NCBI RefSeq assembly: GCF_001424425.1
Contig: NZ_LMPT01000012.1
Span: 518,074-582,073 of the forward strand
DNA: 64,000 nt
Origin: Acidovorax sp. Leaf191
Lineage (GTDB): Bacteria; Pseudomonadota; Gammaproteobacteria; Burkholderiales; Burkholderiaceae_C
Direction: 5' to 3'
Part shown: positions 60,806-64,000 of the stretch, in pieces
Numbering within the stretch: position 1 is the stretch's first letter
Layout: every line of letters begins with the position of its first letter
The notes under the pieces: generated by a model
Databases searched by the model: none
Seen by the model: only the letters and a program-made list of their open reading frames with translations
Told to the model about the DNA's origin: nothing
Translations under genes and position numbers: made by a program

Positions 60806-62878
60806 TCAAGCGTGCGGTGCATCGGCTGCCCGGCGGCCTGGATCTGGCTGTGGCCCCACGCGCTGCGCGCCCAGCGTCAGCGTGAAGCACGCCCCCTCTC
60901 CCGGGCGTGACTCCACCGTGATGTCGCCACCATGCAACCGCGCGATGCGGCGGGTCACCCACAGGCCCAGGCCAAAGCCCTTGCTCTGGTCGGTGCGGTC
61001 ACCGCGCTCGAACCGCTCGAAGATGCGGTTCATCACCTCCAGCGACATGCCCGAGCCTTCGTCGGCCACCGAAATCTCCAGCAGGCCAGAATCGGCCTTG
61101 CGGGCTGCGATGAAGATCTCTCCGGCGGCGGCGTACTTGACCGCGTTGTCCACCAGGTTCGACAGCGCAATCCGCACCAGCGTTTCATCACACACCCACT
61201 CCTGCGGCGCCGCGTCGGTGAAGAGGCGCAGGTGGTGGCGTGGAGACCAGTGCACCAGTTGGGCCGCGTGTTCCAGCAGATCGGCGATGCGCACGGGGGC
61301 GGCCTGCAGCGAGAATCCCGCCGTGTCCAGGCGCTCGCTGATGAGACAGCTGTCCACCAGAGAGACCAGGCGCCTGCACGCACGGCGGATCTGGGCCGCG
61401 CGGTCCTTCTGAGCGGTCAGATCGGGCGAGGGGAAGGCCTGCTGCTCGGCCGCAGCGCTGTCCACCACGGCCAAAGGCGTCCTGAACTCGTGGCTGATCA
61501 TGTGGAAGAACTGCCGCTGTTCGAGCCGCAGCTCCCGCTCGTTGCGCAGCGCCTGCCCCAGTGCGATCTGGGCCTGCGACAGCTCCGAGGTCCGCTGTTC
61601 GATGCGCTCTTCCAGCGACTGCTCGGACTGCGCGAGCCGCGCGATCGCCAGGTCCTTGACGCGCTGGATATCGCGGTAGCGCACCACCAGCCCCACGAAC
61701 ACCGCGCAGGCGATCAATGCGGTGAAGATGATGACCTCCAGCTGCCACAGGGCGGTGGCATCGATGTTCCAGTGCAAGGCGCCGGTCTGGATGATGGTGA
61801 TGGGCACACCCGCCACCGCATGAAGGCCGTAGGCTGCAAGGAGCAGGGTGTGCAGCGCCCGCCGCTCGCGCCTTTGCAGCGCGAGCAGGCACAGGGCGAT
61901 CGCTATCACATCGCTGGTGATCAGCGACAGCAGATTGAGCCAGGCCACGGACCCATAGAACCCCAGAGGAACACTGAGCGTTCCTGCCAGATTGAGCGCG
62001 ACCAGTCCGATGAGCACCTGGTCCGTGCGGCGGTAGCGGCTGGTGCGCGACAGCTGCTGCCGGATCTGCCACGCCAGCGTGGCGGCGAGCAGGAAGGCAC
62101 CGATCCCGACGGCGTGGCTCGCCAACTGCGTGAGGGACGGCGGTGCCCAGAGGCTGGCGTACCCGCGCACATTCAGGATGTGGACGAAGCTCACGGTGCC
62201 GAGTACGGCGAGGGCCCACAGCGTGTGGGTCCGAAAGACGGCCGCACCAGCCCATATGCCCAGCAGCAGCGCGGCCATGGCGCCGAAGAAGAGCCCCATG
62301 GCACGTTCCGAGCCTGCCACGGCGGTCGCCAGGGCCTGCGTGCCCAATACGATGCCCTGCCATTGCATGGCGCTCGTGGTTTCGATGCGGATGATCGCGG
62401 TGGCACCGGGCGTCAGGCGGAACAGGTGTTGGCGCACGCCCGATTTCTGCAGGGAGGGCACATGGTCGCCGCTGATCTGCGCAGACCAGTCCCCGGTGGC
62501 GCTGCGCTGGTACAGCGTGATGGAGTCCAGGTAGGTGGGCTGCGCCAGCAGCCACAAGGCCCCGTCGGCAGCGTCCGGCGGCAGCGCCGGCACGTCAAAG
62601 CGCAACCACACGGGGTGGTTCAGGTAGCCCGCGCTGAGCGAATGGCGCAAGCGCGAGACACCCTCGGCCGCGCCGGCCGTCGCCACATCGTCGGGGCCCA
62701 GCCGGCGGTCCGGATCATCCAGCCGGTCCATCGGAACGTCCCACCCCAACTGCCAGCGAGCCGCAGGCTGCAGTGCGTTGGCGTGTGAAAACAACGCCAT
62801 GAAAACAAGCAGCCCTACCAGCAACCGTGGGCCCAGCCAATGGGCAGCGCGTGGCCATGTTCTGCGGGACGCATTCAT
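60806..62878 (-). CDS. Sensor histidine kinase with 7TMR-DISM module
   Basis: The 690-residue protein has a signal peptide, a periplasmic 7TMR-DISM extracellular domain (~30-165), seven helices (~185-385), a coiled coil, and a kinase core: H-box FFHMISHEFRTPLAVV (~450), N-box NLVDNAVKYA, G1 VADEGSGM and G2 GFGLGLWV. It autophosphorylates on the H-box histidine in response to an envelope ligand, often a carbohydrate or lipid-type signal. It is divergent from the response regulator gene. The start is set at MNASRRTW; one nine codons earlier is possible. Confidence 0.93.
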   Translation of the reverse strand: MNASRRTWPRAAHWLGPRLLVGLLVFMALFSHANALQPAARWQLGWDVPMDRLDDPDRRLGPDDVATAGAAEGVSRLRHSLSAGYLNHPVWLRFDVPALPPDAADGALWLLAQPTYLDSITLYQRSATGDWSAQISGDHVPSLQKSGVRQHLFRLTPGATAIIRIETTSAMQWQGIVLGTQALATAVAGSERAMGLFFGAMAALLLGIWAGAAVFRTHTLWALAVLGTVSFVHILNVRGYASLWAPPSLTQLASHAVGIGAFLLAATLAWQIRQQLSRTSRYRRTDQVLIGLVALNLAGTLSVPLGFYGSVAWLNLLSLITSDVIAIALCLLALQRRERRALHTLLLAAYGLHAVAGVPITIIQTGALHWNIDATALWQLEVIIFTALIACAVFVGLVVRYRDIQRVKDLAIARLAQSEQSLEERIEQRTSELSQAQIALGQALRNERELRLEQRQFFHMISHEFRTPLAVVDSAAAEQQAFPSPDLTAQKDRAAQIRRACRRLVSLVDSCLISERLDTAGFSLQAAPVRIADLLEHAAQLVHWSPRHHLRLFTDAAPQEWVCDETLVRIALSNLVDNAVKYAAAGEIFIAARKADSGLLEISVADEGSGMSLEVMNRIFERFERGDRTDQSKGFGLGLWVTRRIARLHGGDITVESRPGEGACFTLTLGAQRVGPQPDPGRRAADAPHA

Positions 62879-62979
62879 CGTGAGTATTCGTGAGTTCTTG
62901 TGCATGGCTCGGTGCAAAACGCACTGCGACAATAGTACGTATCCAACTGTTTCCAACCCGCGAAGCCCCCATTTTTTCC

Positions 62980-63669
62980 ATGTCTGCCGAAGCCACGATC
63001 GCAGTCGTCGAAGACGACGAGGACATCCGCAGCAATGTGTGCAGCTATCTTGCGCGCTCGGGTTTTCGCGCGTGGGGCGCCGAGTCGGCCGAAGACTTCT
63101 ACGTACAGCTGCTGCGCCAGCACGCTGACCTGGTGGTGGTGGACATCGGCCTGCCCGGTGAAGACGGTCTGAGCCTGCTCGCGCGGCTGGCCGCCCAAGG
63201 CGTGTCCACGGTGCTCATGACAGCCCGCGCTGATCTCGATAGCCGCATCGCGGGGCTCGAGGCCGGTGCCCTGCAGTATTTCGTCAAGCCCGTCGACATG
63301 CAGGAGTTGGTGGCCGGTATCCGCTCGCAGCTGCGCAACAGGCGGCTGCAGGGACAGGGCATGGGAGACGCCGCAGCCGCCGTGCCGTGGCAGCTCGATG
63401 CCTCGGCAGCCACGCTGCGCGCACCCAACCAGCAGGTGGTGGCCCTGACCACGAGAGAGCTGGAACTGCTGTCGTGCCTGCTGGAGAGCCCTGGCGTGCT
63501 GGTGAGCAAGCAGCTGCTGGTGCAGGCCGTGGGCGGGCGCAATCTGGACGACGACTTTCATCGCATCGAGTCGGCCCTGACGCGCCTGCGGCGCAAAACG
63601 ATGGACGACACCGGCCTGGCATTGCCGGTGCGCGCAGTCTTTGGAAAAGGGCTCGTGTTCGCCACATGA
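62980..63669 (+). CDS. OmpR/PhoB family response regulator
   Basis: A 229-residue regulator: receiver with phospho-acceptor Asp55 (LVVVDIGLPGEDG), acidic pocket EDDED, switch Thr (LMTARAD) and Lys (FVKPVDM), then a winged-helix DNA-binding domain (LTTRELELLSCLLESPGVLVSKQLLVQAVGG). It is partner of the divergent 7TMR-DISM kinase. It is followed by a secreted protein gene that may be its target (inference). Confidence 0.94.
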   Translation: MSAEATIAVVEDDEDIRSNVCSYLARSGFRAWGAESAEDFYVQLLRQHADLVVVDIGLPGEDGLSLLARLAAQGVSTVLMTARADLDSRIAGLEAGALQYFVKPVDMQELVAGIRSQLRNRRLQGQGMGDAAAAVPWQLDASAATLRAPNQQVVALTTRELELLSCLLESPGVLVSKQLLVQAVGGRNLDDDFHRIESALTRLRRKTMDDTGLALPVRAVFGKGLVFAT

Positions 63670-63838
63670 ATTGACCCACCACACGCAGGCCGGTTGACAA
63701 GGCGCTGAACGCTCCGAACGACCGCCTTTCACCCCCCCCCATTTTTTGGTTGTGCATGCCGCAAGGCAGGGCGCAGCCTGGGCCGGACTCGGCCCGCAGG
63801 TTTGACAACAGAGACTGGTTCACAGAGGAGATGGCAAA

Positions 63839-64000
63839 TTGATCACCGAAAATTTTCCTGCGGGAACGCGCGAAGGGCCTGCCAGGTTCCTGCGCCACTT
63901 GGGCGTGTTGCTGCTGGGTTTGCTGGTGCTGGCGGCCACGGCAGGTTCCGCGCGTGCGGCCTTCGTGAACGGCGGCTTCGAGAACGACCTGGCCAACTGG
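63839..64000 (+). CDS. Secreted protein, N-terminal fragment
   Basis: The frame opens TTG-ATC-ACC with GAGGAG nine bases upstream. It encodes a signal peptide (HLGVLLLGLLVLAATAGSARA), then AFVNGGFENDLANW. The F-V-N-G-G-F-E-x-D-L-x-N-W start is typical of carbohydrate-binding or PEP-CTERM-like secreted proteins. The gene leaves the window after 54 codons. The T-poor but C-rich tract near 63731-63743 lies in its leader. Confidence 0.6.
   Translation, partial: MITENFPAGTREGPARFLRHLGVLLLGLLVLAATAGSARAAFVNGGFENDLANW

Overview
The window looks like a chromosomal segment of a high-GC Betaproteobacterium of the Comamonadaceae (Acidovorax or a close relative). This is inferred from the Bug/TctC and TctAB genes, the ribF-ileS-lspA order, the strong GC3 codon bias and the density of c-di-GMP enzymes. 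I see no rRNA, tRNA, CRISPR array, prophage or complete insertion sequence.

Layout. 0-7.6 kb: edge of a lipoprotein gene, xdhC, a sugar-acid operon (IlvD/Edd dehydratase, RraA-like aldolase, Bug receptor) with a divergent GntR regulator, then the urate hydroxylase gene puuD. 7.6-10.3 kb: a lower-GC patch of small genes. It holds two gene scraps, the 3' ends of a puuD copy and of an EAL-GGDEF copy, joined head to head, as expected at the junction of an old tandem duplication. 10.3-15.5 kb: an EAL-CBS-GGDEF protein, a Crp/Fnr regulator with an FNR-type box, and a membrane diguanylate cyclase. 15.7-19.9 kb: a four-gene operon of trypsin-like protease, MoxR ATPase, DUF58 protein and VWA protein. 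20-24.4 kb: tatD (with a TA-flanked MITE-like element at its stop codon), a deoxyinosine/uracil glycosylase, a spermidine-synthase-like protein and a GspE/PilB ATPase. 24.5-26.6 kb: tctBA with a strong terminator. 26.7-34.9 kb: DUF3422, two unrecognised small genes, a gamma-glutamyltransferase, an EamA exporter, an SH3/M48 protease pair and an SDR without the YxxxK pair. 35-39 kb: an orphan TRAP receptor next to a dual GGDEF-EAL sensor. 39-46.2 kb: EamA exporter, quinone oxidoreductase coupled to a Nudix gene, epimerase, two LysR regulators and a BASS transporter. 46-53.8 kb: a phosphate-flavoured block made of a Na/Pi cotransporter, a Pho-box-like site, a phosphodiesterase, an ABC importer and LacI. 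53.9-58.5 kb: ribF-ileS-lspA. 58.6-64 kb: HNH nuclease, TPR-methyltransferase, a divergent histidine kinase/response regulator pair and the start of a secreted protein.

The most striking signal not explained by genes is a dispersed element of about 60 bp with paired stems, found seven times. At least five copies lie inside reading frames without breaking them (puuD linker, EamA N-terminus, SDR loop, Nudix N-terminal region, ileS C-terminus). A sixth supplies the last codons and the stop of the BASS transporter, and a seventh lies just upstream of ribF. This behaviour resembles the Rickettsia palindromic elements and is the best candidate here for a poorly described system.
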